NCBI GenBank assembly: GCA_027335965.1
Contig: DAHWGZ010000035.1
Location: forward strand, 1 to 13,262
DNA length: 13,262 bases
Direction: 5' to 3'
Source of the DNA: Acidiferrobacter sp.
GTDB taxonomy: Bacteria > Pseudomonadota > Gammaproteobacteria > Acidiferrobacterales > Acidiferrobacteraceae
In this document: one piece after another, positions 1 through 6,147 of the stretch
Layout: each line of letters starts with the position of its first letter
Position numbering within the stretch: the first letter of the stretch is position 1
Notes under the pieces: model-generated
The model's input: only the letters and a program-made list of their open reading frames with translations
Databases searched by the model: none
Told to the model about the DNA's origin: nothing
Position numbers and translations under genes: made by a program

Positions 1-166
1 ATCGCCATCGGAAATCCAGGAGATCTTCTCGGATCATTTCACGGTGGAGGTCCTGGAATGCGAGCGCAAGACCGTAGACGAGGATCCGCGACTCGCCGAG
101 CAGGGCTTGGCGTGGCGCGAGGAGGGTGTGTACCGGCTGTGTCGGCGGGCGGGGCGCGGGGGGTAG
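1..166 (+). CDS. SAM-dependent methyltransferase, C-terminal fragment (thiopurine methyltransferase-like)
   Basis: Only the last 54 codons are in the window, read from base 2 to the TAG at 164-166. The visible peptide begins SPSEIQEIF and continues through VEVLECER, then LAEQGLAWREEGVYRLCRR. This pattern (a helix starting with S-x-x-E-x-x-x-x-F, a strand of the type F-x-V-E-x-L-E, then a R/Q-G-L-x-x-x-x-E-x-V-Y-R-L ending) is what I associate with the C-terminus of thiopurine S-methyltransferase-like class I methyltransferases, which methylate small thiols, tellurite or related molecules using S-adenosylmethionine. The SAM-binding core lies upstream of the window, so the family is inferred from the tail only and the substrate cannot be stated. 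The next gene, a Kdo hydroxylase, starts 60 bases downstream on the same strand, so cotranscription is possible. Confidence 0.6.
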   Translation, partial: SPSEIQEIFSDHFTVEVLECERKTVDEDPRLAEQGLAWREEGVYRLCRRAGRGG

Positions 167-226
167 ACGCACGCCTTGGGGCGGCTTGGCCTGGCCGGCG
201 ATAGACGATGGCGGGGGAGATGGGTC

Positions 227-1141
227 ATGGATCCACTGGAGAACATCGACGGCGAGCGCTTCGATGCCGTTTTCAGCGAGGCCGTCAGGGGCCGGGCGCT
301 ACAGGCCCTGGAGGGCGGGCGGGTCTTGTTCTTTCCGCGGCTTGCCTTCCCGCTCGGCGCGGATGAGCGATCCTTCCTGGATCCGCGTTGCTCGGATGGC
401 CGCGCCAAGAACATCAGTTATGACGCCTCGTCGGGCCAGCTGAAGGGGACCGCGCTCGCGGGTCAGGAACGGGAGCGCCTGCAGGCCATGGTGGCGCGGT
501 TTGCGCAGAGCGCGCGCATGCTGGTCGAGGGCCTGCTGCCGGATTACGCGCCGCATCTGCGCCCGGGGCGCACCAGCTACCGTCCGGTCGAGGCCAAGGA
601 GCGGCCCTCGTCGCATCGCAAGGACGACAGCCGCCTGCACGTGGACGCCTTTCCGTCGCGTCCGAACGGGGGTCAGCGCATATTGCGGGTCTTCAGCAAC
701 GTCAATCCCGACGGCCGCGGCCGCGTGTGGCGCTTAGGCGAGTCCTTCGAGACCTGTGCCCGGCGCTTTTTGCCGGCGATTCGTCCGCCACTGCCGGGGC
801 AGAGCTGGCTATTGGCCGCGTGCGGGCTTACCGCCGGCCACCGCTCGGCCTACGACCATTACATGCTGGCCTTGCACAACGCCATGAAGGGCGACGACTA
901 TTTCCAGCGGCACTGCCCCCAATACGAAGTGACGTTCCCGGCCGGGACCACCTGGATGGTCTTTACCGATCAGGTCCCCCATGCGGCGATGGCCGGCCAG
1001 TATCTGTTCGAGCAGACCTTCCACGTGCCCGTGCAGGGCCTGAGGGAGCCGGCGCGCGCGCCGCTCGCGGTGCTGGAGCGGCTCCTCGAGCGGCCGCTCG
1101 CCGCGGCCCGGGATCAAAAGCGCTCGATGCGGGCCTCGTAG
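227..1141 (+). CDS. kdoO: Kdo hydroxylase (Fe(II)/2-oxoglutarate-dependent), lipopolysaccharide core modification
   Basis: Predicted 304-residue member of the Kdo hydroxylase family. Characterised members are Fe(II)/2-oxoglutarate/O2-dependent dioxygenases that hydroxylate C3 of the Kdo sugar attached to lipid A, giving the Ko sugar seen in some Burkholderia and Yersinia lipopolysaccharides. The diagnostic stretch is HVDAFPSRP (residues 138-146) followed by RILRVFSNVNP. His138 and Asp140 form the HxD half of the iron triad, and His252 in QVPHAAM is the likely distal ligand. I chose the ATG at 227 because a purine-rich GGGGGAG motif sits about seven bases upstream and the family-like sequence begins there; an in-frame start at 176 would add 17 arginine-rich residues without homology-like character. 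There is no signal peptide, consistent with action on the cytoplasmic face of the inner membrane. The last 28 bases overlap the convergent gene ending at 1114. Confidence 0.85.
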   Translation: MDPLENIDGERFDAVFSEAVRGRALQALEGGRVLFFPRLAFPLGADERSFLDPRCSDGRAKNISYDASSGQLKGTALAGQERERLQAMVARFAQSARMLVEGLLPDYAPHLRPGRTSYRPVEAKERPSSHRKDDSRLHVDAFPSRPNGGQRILRVFSNVNPDGRGRVWRLGESFETCARRFLPAIRPPLPGQSWLLAACGLTAGHRSAYDHYMLALHNAMKGDDYFQRHCPQYEVTFPAGTTWMVFTDQVPHAAMAGQYLFEQTFHVPVQGLREPARAPLAVLERLLERPLAAARDQKRSMRAS

Positions 1142-1431
1142 GGATAGAGCAGCAGGCGGTAGAGGGTCTCGCCGAACTGGACATGGGTGGACTCCGGCCG
1201 GCCGATGACCAGGGTGTGACCGCCGTGCGCCGAGAGCGCCGCCGTCCCGAATCGCCGCGCCGCGATCAGCGCGTCCAGGACCTCGGCGAGATCCGCGCGC
1301 GCCACCGAGCCGGTGTTGTCCACGATCCGGCAGGCGTGTCCGCTATGAGTCCGCCCCTCGATGATCACGGCATCGGCTCGCACCGACTCGGGGCCCGGGC
1401 AGCGGGCTTGTGGATCGATATAGTCTTTCAT
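1114..1431 (-). CDS. Hypothetical protein, 105 residues, downstream of the NifU-like gene
   Basis: I do not recognise this family. The predicted 105-residue soluble protein begins MKDYIDPQARCPGPE. It has a central region with ADAVIIEGRTHSGHACRIVDNTG, which looks like paired strands, then a helix (DLAEVLDALIAARRFG) and a C-terminal part with GGHTLVIGRPESTHVQFGETLYRLLLYPYEARIERF split between strand and helix. There are two cysteines (residues 11 and 35) and no signal peptide or membrane segment. The ATG at 1431 has a GGAA element about seven bases upstream; a longer in-frame start at 1542 would run inside the NifU-like gene and is disfavoured. The gene starts 49 bases after the NifU-like stop on the same strand, so the two probably share a transcript. 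Its last 28 bases overlap the end of the Kdo hydroxylase gene tail to tail. The coherent amino-acid composition favours a real gene. Confidence 0.65.
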   Translation of the reverse strand: MKDYIDPQARCPGPESVRADAVIIEGRTHSGHACRIVDNTGSVARADLAEVLDALIAARRFGTAALSAHGGHTLVIGRPESTHVQFGETLYRLLLYPYEARIERF

Positions 1432-1480
1432 GGACGGTTCCGCCGTTGGGGTTCCTGGAAGCCGGGGCCTGCCGGGCGCG

Positions 1481-1864
1481 TCAGAAGGTGTTGACGACCG
1501 CGGAGACGCCCGGCACGGCACACACCACCTTTTCGACGACATTGCGCAGATCCAGGACCGAGTTCGGGCAGCCGGCGCAGGCGCCCTTCATCCGCACGCG
1601 CACGGTCGCGCCGACGATATCCACGAGTTCGATGTCGCCCCCGTCGCGCTGGAGGATCCGGCGCACATCCTCGATGGCGCGGCAGACCTCCGCCTCGTCC
1701 GGCGGTCCGGCGCCCGCGTCCGGAGGGGACGCCTGCCGCGCGCGCGCCGCGATGGCCTGGGCGCGCGCGATCCGGTACGCCGTGTCCGGGTCCCGTTCCT
1801 CGAGGGCGTCGAGCTCTGCTTCCGTGTAAAACCGAATCGCCTGTCGGCGGTCTTGTTCGCTCAT
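1481..1864 (-). CDS. NifU-like C-terminal domain protein (Fe-S cluster scaffold/carrier) with N-terminal extension
   Basis: Predicted 127-residue protein whose C-terminal half (about residues 58-127) is a NifU C-terminal (Nfu) domain. It has a VRRILQRDGGDIELVDI stretch, then MKGACAGCPNS with the paired cysteines C96 and C99, and an LRNVVEKVV helix. In this family the CxxC pair from two subunits holds a [4Fe-4S] cluster that is passed to client apoproteins. The first 57 residues are not part of the domain: they are charged and helical (FYTEAELDALEERDPDTAY, then an alanine-arginine-rich helix and a proline-rich linker) and could be a partner-binding arm. The start ATG at 1864 is preceded by only a weak GGATAG element. 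It leads a two-gene unit with the 105-residue orphan. Short NifU-like proteins occur both in nif regions and as housekeeping Fe-S carriers; nothing else here is a nif gene. Confidence 0.85.
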   Translation of the reverse strand: MSEQDRRQAIRFYTEAELDALEERDPDTAYRIARAQAIAARARQASPPDAGAGPPDEAEVCRAIEDVRRILQRDGGDIELVDIVGATVRVRMKGACAGCPNSVLDLRNVVEKVVCAVPGVSAVVNTF

Positions 1865-1920
1865 GCGCTATCCGCGTTTCGGCGGGCCGGCCCACGCCCC
1901 GCCTTTTCCAGGAAGGCCGA

Positions 1921-1950
1921 TTGACCCCGCTTGCGTCGCCCGCTTAATGT
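1921..1950 (+). promoter_or_regulatory. Candidate sigma70 promoter for the small DUF5670-type gene
   Basis: TTGACC at 1921-1926 and TAATGT at 1945-1950, 18 bases apart, point toward the small membrane-protein gene starting at 1979. The -10 match is modest (three of six consensus positions). Confidence 0.4.
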
Positions 1951-1978
1951 GGTCCGCAGGTCACGCGGAGGGGCGGCC

Positions 1979-2125
1979 ATGTTATGGACCCTGTTCGTCA
2001 TTCTACTCGTATTGTGGCTCGTGGGCATCGTGAGTTCGCGCACGATGGGCGGTTTCATTCATGTTTTGCTGGTGCTTGCCCTGGTGCTTTTGATCGTCAA
2101 TTTGGTTCAAGGCCACGCCATATGA
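1979..2125 (+). CDS. Small two-helix membrane protein, DUF5670 / Lmo0937 family
   Basis: Predicted 48-residue membrane peptide, MLWTLFVILLVLWLVGIVSS at the start and GGFIHVLLVLALVLLIVNLV near the end, giving two hydrophobic helices (about residues 2-18 and 24-43) joined by a short SSRTMGG turn. The MLWT start, the T-x-GG-F-I-H turn and the length match the Lmo0937/DUF5670 family of very small membrane proteins, common in stress-exposed bacteria and without an established biochemical role. I chose the ATG at 1979 because GGAGGGG lies seven bases upstream; starting at 1931 would add a charged stretch that overlaps the likely promoter. The gene stands alone, flanked by its own candidate promoter and by a separate promoter for the acyl carrier protein downstream. 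Confidence 0.85.
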   Translation: MLWTLFVILLVLWLVGIVSSRTMGGFIHVLLVLALVLLIVNLVQGHAI

Positions 2126-2131
2126 GTGGGA

Positions 2132-2160
2132 TTGACAGGCGTAAGGCGCCCTCCTAGAGT
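2132..2160 (+). promoter_or_regulatory. Strong candidate sigma70 promoter for the acyl carrier protein gene
   Basis: A perfect TTGACA at 2132-2137 is followed after 17 bases by TAGAGT at 2155-2160 (four of six -10 positions). It lies just after the stop of the small membrane-protein gene and would give a leader of roughly 85 bases before the ATG at 2251. Confidence 0.6.
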
Positions 2161-2250
2161 GGCCGCACCCCCGAACCGGAACACTTGGGATCGAGACTTG
2201 GTGCGCCACCGGCGCGTTCAGGGACAAGAATCGTGGCAAGGAGTCGCTTT

Positions 2251-2514
2251 ATGTCGGATATCAGCGATATACGCAAGGATGTGATGACGATCGTCGAGAC
2301 CAGCGGCAAGCTGGCAAGGCCGATCCCGCCCGACAGGGATCTCTATAGCGACCTCGGCGTCGAGTCGGTCAATGCGATCAGTATCTTGCTCGCGCTCGAG
2401 GGTCGCTTTGAAACGACCATAGACGATACCCGGTTCATCGAGGCCCGCACCGTCAATGGTCTCGTCGATCTCGTGGCCGAGGCCAAGCTCGCACCCGGCG
2501 CGCGCGTGGCCTAA
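2251..2514 (+). CDS. Acyl carrier protein (stand-alone, phosphopantetheine-binding)
   Basis: Predicted 87-residue acyl carrier protein. The four-helix carrier fold is recognisable: helix 1 (IRKDVMTIVETSG), then DRDLYSDLGVESVNAI, where Ser39 in the GVES motif takes the place of the serine of the classical DSL motif and would carry 4'-phosphopantetheine. Helix 2 follows (AISILLALEGRF) and then the IDDTRFIEARTVNGLVDLV segment. The GVES-V motif differs from the DSLDTVEL motif of the fatty-acid-synthesis ACP, so this is more likely a specialised carrier than the housekeeping acpP. The ATG at 2251 has an AAGGAG ribosome site seven bases upstream. No ketosynthase, ligase or phosphopantetheinyl transferase lies nearby, so its partner enzymes must be elsewhere and its acyl load is unknown. 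Confidence 0.85.
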   Translation: MSDISDIRKDVMTIVETSGKLARPIPPDRDLYSDLGVESVNAISILLALEGRFETTIDDTRFIEARTVNGLVDLVAEAKLAPGARVA

Positions 2515-2562
2515 AGCCCCGTCCGCGCGGCCATCCACCGAGGGCGTTGCGCGCGCCATCAT

Positions 2563-2590
2563 TTGACTTTGGGGATTTTCGTTCTAAGGT
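2563..2590 (+). promoter_or_regulatory. Weak candidate promoter for the response regulator gene
   Basis: TTGACT at 2563-2568 and TAAGGT at 2585-2590 are 16 bases apart, in the least GC-rich part of the 150-base gap after the acyl carrier protein gene. The -10 match is only three of six. The TTGAC start and a GTCAA at 2589-2593 also form a short inverted repeat that might be an operator. Confidence 0.3.
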
Positions 2591-2664
2591 CAAGGGATAG
2601 CTATGCGGGGGTAGCAAGGCCTTGATTTGCGGCCGTTAATCCCCGCCGATAACCAGAGGTGAGT

Positions 2665-3933
2665 GTGAGTGCGACTACGGCGGTGGTGACGGCGCGCAAC
2701 GGTGGTCGAGTGCTCGTGGTGGACGATTCCGCGGTCATCCGCCAGGCCATCAGCAAGATGCTGAAGGTGGATTTCGACGTCGCGGTGGCGGCCGACGGTG
2801 AGGCCGGCTGGGAGGCGCTCGTGCAGGCCCCCGACGTCGGCGTGTTGATCACCGATATCGAGATGCCGCGGCTCGACGGCTATGCCTTCATCTGCCGCGT
2901 GCGGGCCAGCGATGAGGCCCGCATCCGGGACCTCCCGATCATCGTGATCACGGGCGCCGACGACGACGAGACCAAGACCCGGGCGTTCGCGTGCGGGGCC
3001 ACGGATTTCATCACCAAGCCCCTGAACCTGGCTCAGCTCCAGGCCTGCACGCAGGCCTACATGCGTTTCGAGCAGCCGGTTCCCGAGGAGACCTCCCCCT
3101 ATGAGGGTCTGCTCGGTCGGGATGCCTTCCATGAGCGCGGGGAGGCGCTTTTGCGTGAGGCAAGCGCCCAGCGCCCCGTCACGCTGTTGCTTGCGGCGCT
3201 CGACCGGGTTCGCATCCTGTATCGCGAATACGGCGATGAACAGATGGAGGCGGTGGTGGGGCATGTCGCCACGGTGCTGCGCGACGAGATGGGGGCCGAC
3301 GTGACGGCCATGGCGCGGCTCGGCGGGACCGAGTTCGGCATACTCGTGGAGGGCGTGGCCAAGGGTCGAGGGCTCGCCCTCGCGCAGCGCCTGGTCGGGG
3401 CGTTCGCCCATCGCCCGATCCATGACGGCAAGACCCTCAGCGTGAGCGTGGGGGTGGCGTCGTCGGAAGAGGGCGCCATGGGCTGCACGGCGTTGCGCCA
3501 AATGGCCGAGGAACGACTGAAGCGCGCCGTGGCCCTGGGAGGCAACCGGGCGAGCGGCTCGGCCTTGAGCGATACGCTGGGCGGGGCCGAGGAGCTGGTC
3601 CTAGACGGCATCGCCGCGCCCGCTCCCCCCGCGGGGGGAGAGGCCGATGCCGGCCCCGAGGTGCTGTTCGAGCCCGAATTCCTGCCCGAACCGGTCGTGG
3701 CGCCCGCGTTTTCCGTGTCCGAGCCGACCACCCGTCCGGCCGCGATGATGGGGCTGGACCGCGCCGTGTGCTACCTGAGCGACGGGCGAGGCGCGGAGCT
3801 CGAGCCGTTTCTGAATCTGCTGGCATCGGACGTCGCGGTGCTGCTCGAGTTTCTGAACACGCGCCGGCGCCTGGGCCTGGATTCCGCCATCGCCGCCTTG
3901 CGCGAGTTGGCGCGAGCGGGCCGCGGCGCCTGA
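2665..3933 (+). CDS. Response regulator: receiver domain plus degenerate GGDEF domain and long C-terminal tail
   Basis: Predicted 422-residue cytoplasmic signalling protein. Residues about 15-135 form a CheY-like receiver with all key residues: the acidic pair in VLVVDDS (D20, D21), the phosphoacceptor D64 in LITDIEMP, T96 in VITGA and K118 in FITKPLN. Residues about 146-295 look like a GGDEF domain, but the signature is LGGTEFG (220-224) with threonine in place of the metal-binding Asp/Glu, and the usual FKxxND strand is replaced by LDRVRILYREYG, so diguanylate cyclase activity is doubtful. An acidic proline-rich linker (about 310-350) leads to a C-terminal helical segment of about 65 residues that I do not recognise. 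A GTG start at 2665 is preferred because AGAGG at 2655-2659 then has five-base spacing; the GTG at 2659 overlaps that site. No cognate histidine kinase is adjacent. Confidence 0.85.
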   Translation: MSATTAVVTARNGGRVLVVDDSAVIRQAISKMLKVDFDVAVAADGEAGWEALVQAPDVGVLITDIEMPRLDGYAFICRVRASDEARIRDLPIIVITGADDDETKTRAFACGATDFITKPLNLAQLQACTQAYMRFEQPVPEETSPYEGLLGRDAFHERGEALLREASAQRPVTLLLAALDRVRILYREYGDEQMEAVVGHVATVLRDEMGADVTAMARLGGTEFGILVEGVAKGRGLALAQRLVGAFAHRPIHDGKTLSVSVGVASSEEGAMGCTALRQMAEERLKRAVALGGNRASGSALSDTLGGAEELVLDGIAAPAPPAGGEADAGPEVLFEPEFLPEPVVAPAFSVSEPTTRPAAMMGLDRAVCYLSDGRGAELEPFLNLLASDVAVLLEFLNTRRRLGLDSAIAALRELARAGRGA

Positions 3934-4248
3934 ACGCGCCACCGGCGACGTCCGTCGCGGTCTAGGGCGCGCGGCGTCGGGCGGGCTCGCCCGGGCGTGG
4001 CGCCGATCGGCCACGGGCCGGGAACCTGTGGCGGCGTCCGGGGTCCGACCAGAAAAGACGGAAGAGCCGCCATTGGAAAATCAGCAGGGAGATCGTGGGT
4101 CCTGGCGTCTGGTCGCCGGGGCCGGGAGCAGTCCTTCTCCGGGGCGCCGAATGCGCGCCATGCCGCGCCGCCCAAGCACGGCATGCAAGGGGTCTCGGCC
4201 GGTCATGGCCGGTCGTGTCCGGCCGGTATCGCGTGACGCGCGTCCGGC
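3934..4248. other. Intergenic region of about 315 bases, no convincing gene
   Basis: I see no convincing coding region: the open frames here are arginine- and proline-rich and have no ribosome sites or family-like motifs. A short hairpin (GCGAC, loop GTCC, GTCGC) lies about 20 bases after the response-regulator stop, without a T tract. A 7-bp inverted repeat pairs CATGCCG at 4159-4165 with CGGCATG at 4179-4185. GGCCGG is repeated several times between 4196 and 4226, close to the start of the DUF481 gene. The region presumably holds that gene's promoter and leader, but I cannot name a -35/-10 pair. Confidence 0.4.
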
Positions 4249-5016
4249 ATGAGGGCTCGGTTCGGTTGCGCGCGGCCCGCGCTGGCCGCCGGTCTGGCAT
4301 TGGTGCTGTCTGCGACCGCGGGCGCGCATGCCGCCACCAAGGCGCTTCCCAAGGCCGGATGGCATGGTGAGTTCGGGGCCGGCCTGTCATCGTCTTCCGG
4401 GGTCGCGCTCACCACCAGCATGAACTCCACCGACCGGCTTCGCGACACCGTCGGCCTGTGGAGCTACGGCGGGGACCTTAGCTACAATTATTTTTCATAC
4501 AACGGCGTGGCCGGCGTGAACCGCCTGGTCACCACGCTCGATGTGCGGCGCAGCTTGAAGTCGGCGCCCGTCAGCTTCGTGGTCGGCAGTTTCCGCTACG
4601 ACCATAACCTGTTCGACGGCTACGACCATTATTTCGTGGAAATGGTGAATGCCGGCCAGACGGTCGTAGCCACCCGCACCATGCACCTCAATCTCGAGGC
4701 TGGCGGGGGCGCCCGGCAGAACTACTATCCCGTGGGGCGCTCCGCGCAGGATGAGCCGGTCGGTGACGTGGCGATGAATTATGTGTGGCATCTACGCCGG
4801 GGGACGCGCTTTAGCGAGCGTCTGAGCGTCATGGGGGCGCGTAGCGGGACGCTCGTCACCTCCACCAGCGGGGTGACGGCCACCCTCATGTTCCACCTGG
4901 CGCTCAAGTTCTCGGAGCAGGTCATCCATTACACGAGCCTGCCCTCCACGGCGCTCGTCCACTACGCCACCACCACGACCTTCACCACGCTGAACCTCAT
5001 CTACCACATCGGTTAG
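4249..5016 (+). CDS. DUF481 family (YdiY-like) putative outer-membrane beta-barrel protein
   Basis: Predicted 255-residue exported protein. The N-terminus is a clear signal peptide (arginine-containing n-region, then LAAGLALVLSATAGAHA, cleavage probably after AHA near residue 28). The mature part has alternating strands of outer-membrane barrel type: GEFGAGLSSSSG, then GDLSYNYFSYNG, then SFVVGSFRYDHNLFDGYDHY, then LNLEAGGGARQNYY, and a C-terminal strand ending in LIYHIG. The FxxRYdxxxFdGYdhy segment followed by a LxLEaGxGxR strand is the hallmark of the DUF481 family, sometimes called salt-induced outer-membrane proteins; no substrate is established. The ATG at 4249 lacks a strong ribosome site but is the one that gives the full signal peptide. 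The gene is single, bounded by the long intergenic region and by a terminator-like hairpin starting at its stop codon. Confidence 0.8.
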   Translation: MRARFGCARPALAAGLALVLSATAGAHAATKALPKAGWHGEFGAGLSSSSGVALTTSMNSTDRLRDTVGLWSYGGDLSYNYFSYNGVAGVNRLVTTLDVRRSLKSAPVSFVVGSFRYDHNLFDGYDHYFVEMVNAGQTVVATRTMHLNLEAGGGARQNYYPVGRSAQDEPVGDVAMNYVWHLRRGTRFSERLSVMGARSGTLVTSTSGVTATLMFHLALKFSEQVIHYTSLPSTALVHYATTTTFTTLNLIYHIG

Positions 5017-5041
5017 CGGCCCCGGTTGCTTCCGGGGCCGC
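5016..5041. terminator. Perfect hairpin between convergent genes, probable bidirectional terminator
   Basis: GCGGCCCCGG (5016-5025), loop TTGCTT, and CCGGGGCCGC (5032-5041) form a perfect 10-bp GC-only stem. It begins on the last base of the DUF481 stop codon and ends ten bases before the last codon of the oxidoreductase on the other strand. There is no T tract on either side, so it may act as an RNA 3'-end stabiliser or a non-canonical terminator. Confidence 0.65.
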
Positions 5042-5051
5042 CGGATCGATG

Positions 5052-6116
5052 TCAGGGTCGGGCGCGGTCGTACTGCGCGGGCCACTGGCCATCCTCATGC
5101 AGCGCGCGCGCGGCATGCAGCGGCCAGTACGGGTCACGCAAGAGTTCGCGTCCGAGGAACACGCAGTCGGCGAGCCCCGTGCGCACGATCTGCTCGGCCT
5201 GCAGCGGCTCATTGATGAGGCCCACGGCGCCCACGGCGATGCCGACATCGGCGCGCACGCGGGTGGCGAAGGGGGTCTGATAGCCGGGACCGGCCGGTAT
5301 CTCGGCGTCCGCCACCATGCCCCCGCTCGAGCAATCGATGAGGTCGACGCCGCGGGCCTTCAGCTCCCGCGCAAGCGTCACCGACTGTTCGATGTCCCAG
5401 CCGTCCTCCACCCAGTCGGTGGCCGATAGGCGCACGAACAGGGGCTTTGCCTCGGGCCATACCGTGCGCACCGCCTCGGTCACTTCCAGCGGCAGCCGCA
5501 GGCGGTTCTCAAGCCGCCCCCCGTAGCGGTCGTCGCGATGATTGGCGAGCGGCGACAGGAATTCGTGCAGCAGGTAGCCATGCGCCATGTGCAGTTCCAG
5601 GACATCGAATCCGGCCTCGTGGGCGCGACGCGCGGCCTGCGTGAAATCCGTCACGATGCGCCGCAGGTCGGCGTCCTGGCAGGCCTTGGGTCGCGGATGG
5701 CCGCTTGCGAACGCAATGGGGCTTGGCGCGATCACGGGCCAGCCGCCCTCGGCCTGCGCCAGGGGGCGTCCCCCGCGCCAGGGGGCGTCGGTGGAGGCCT
5801 TGCGGCCGGCGTGGGCGATCTGGATCCCGGCCGCGGAACCCTGGGATTTTATGAAGTGGACGATGGGCTTGAGCGCCTCGGCGTGATCATCGCTCCACAG
5901 GCCCTGGTCGCCGGGGCTGATGCGCCCCTCGGGGCTCACCGCGGTCGCTTCCATCATGACCATGGCCGCCCCGCCGACCGCGCGGCTGCCGAGATGGACG
6001 AGGTGCCAGGCGGTTGGAAAGCCGTCGATGCTCGAGTATTGGCACATCGGCGAGACGAAGATGCGGTTGCGAAATGTCTGCGAACGTAGATGAAAGGATG
6101 AAAAGAGCGCGCTCAC
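5052..6116 (-). CDS. Old Yellow Enzyme family NAD(P)H:flavin oxidoreductase (YqjM/XenA-like)
   Basis: Predicted 354-residue FMN-dependent ene-reductase with a TIM-barrel fold. Known relatives reduce activated C=C bonds of unsaturated aldehydes, ketones, maleimides or nitro compounds using NADPH. Family features visible are RNRIFVSPMCQYS with Cys25 (equivalent to Cys26 of YqjM, the thermophilic-like OYE subclass), GIQIAHAGRKA, the paired substrate-binding histidines H176 and H179 in LELHMAHGYLLHEFLSP, and DDRYGGRLENRLRLPLEV. The length is close to the YqjM class. The start is GTG at 6116, supported by a strong AGGAGG four bases upstream; no ATG competes. It follows epmA by 31 bases on the same strand, so it is probably the third gene of an efp-epmA-oxidoreductase operon. 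Its link to EF-P is not obvious and may be only positional. Confidence 0.92.
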   Translation of the reverse strand: MSALFSSFHLRSQTFRNRIFVSPMCQYSSIDGFPTAWHLVHLGSRAVGGAAMVMMEATAVSPEGRISPGDQGLWSDDHAEALKPIVHFIKSQGSAAGIQIAHAGRKASTDAPWRGGRPLAQAEGGWPVIAPSPIAFASGHPRPKACQDADLRRIVTDFTQAARRAHEAGFDVLELHMAHGYLLHEFLSPLANHRDDRYGGRLENRLRLPLEVTEAVRTVWPEAKPLFVRLSATDWVEDGWDIEQSVTLARELKARGVDLIDCSSGGMVADAEIPAGPGYQTPFATRVRADVGIAVGAVGLINEPLQAEQIVRTGLADCVFLGRELLRDPYWPLHAARALHEDGQWPAQYDRARP

Positions 6117-6147
6117 GCGGCCTCCTGTCGGTTGTGGTGGGGGATTA

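Noticed and set aside
3997..4236. 79-codon frame in the intergenic region
   Set aside because: No ribosome site, low-complexity Gly/Arg/Pro composition and several equally long competing frames on both strands.
5538..6089. 183-codon plus-strand frame
   Set aside because: Antisense shadow of the Old Yellow Enzyme gene, whose motifs are complete.
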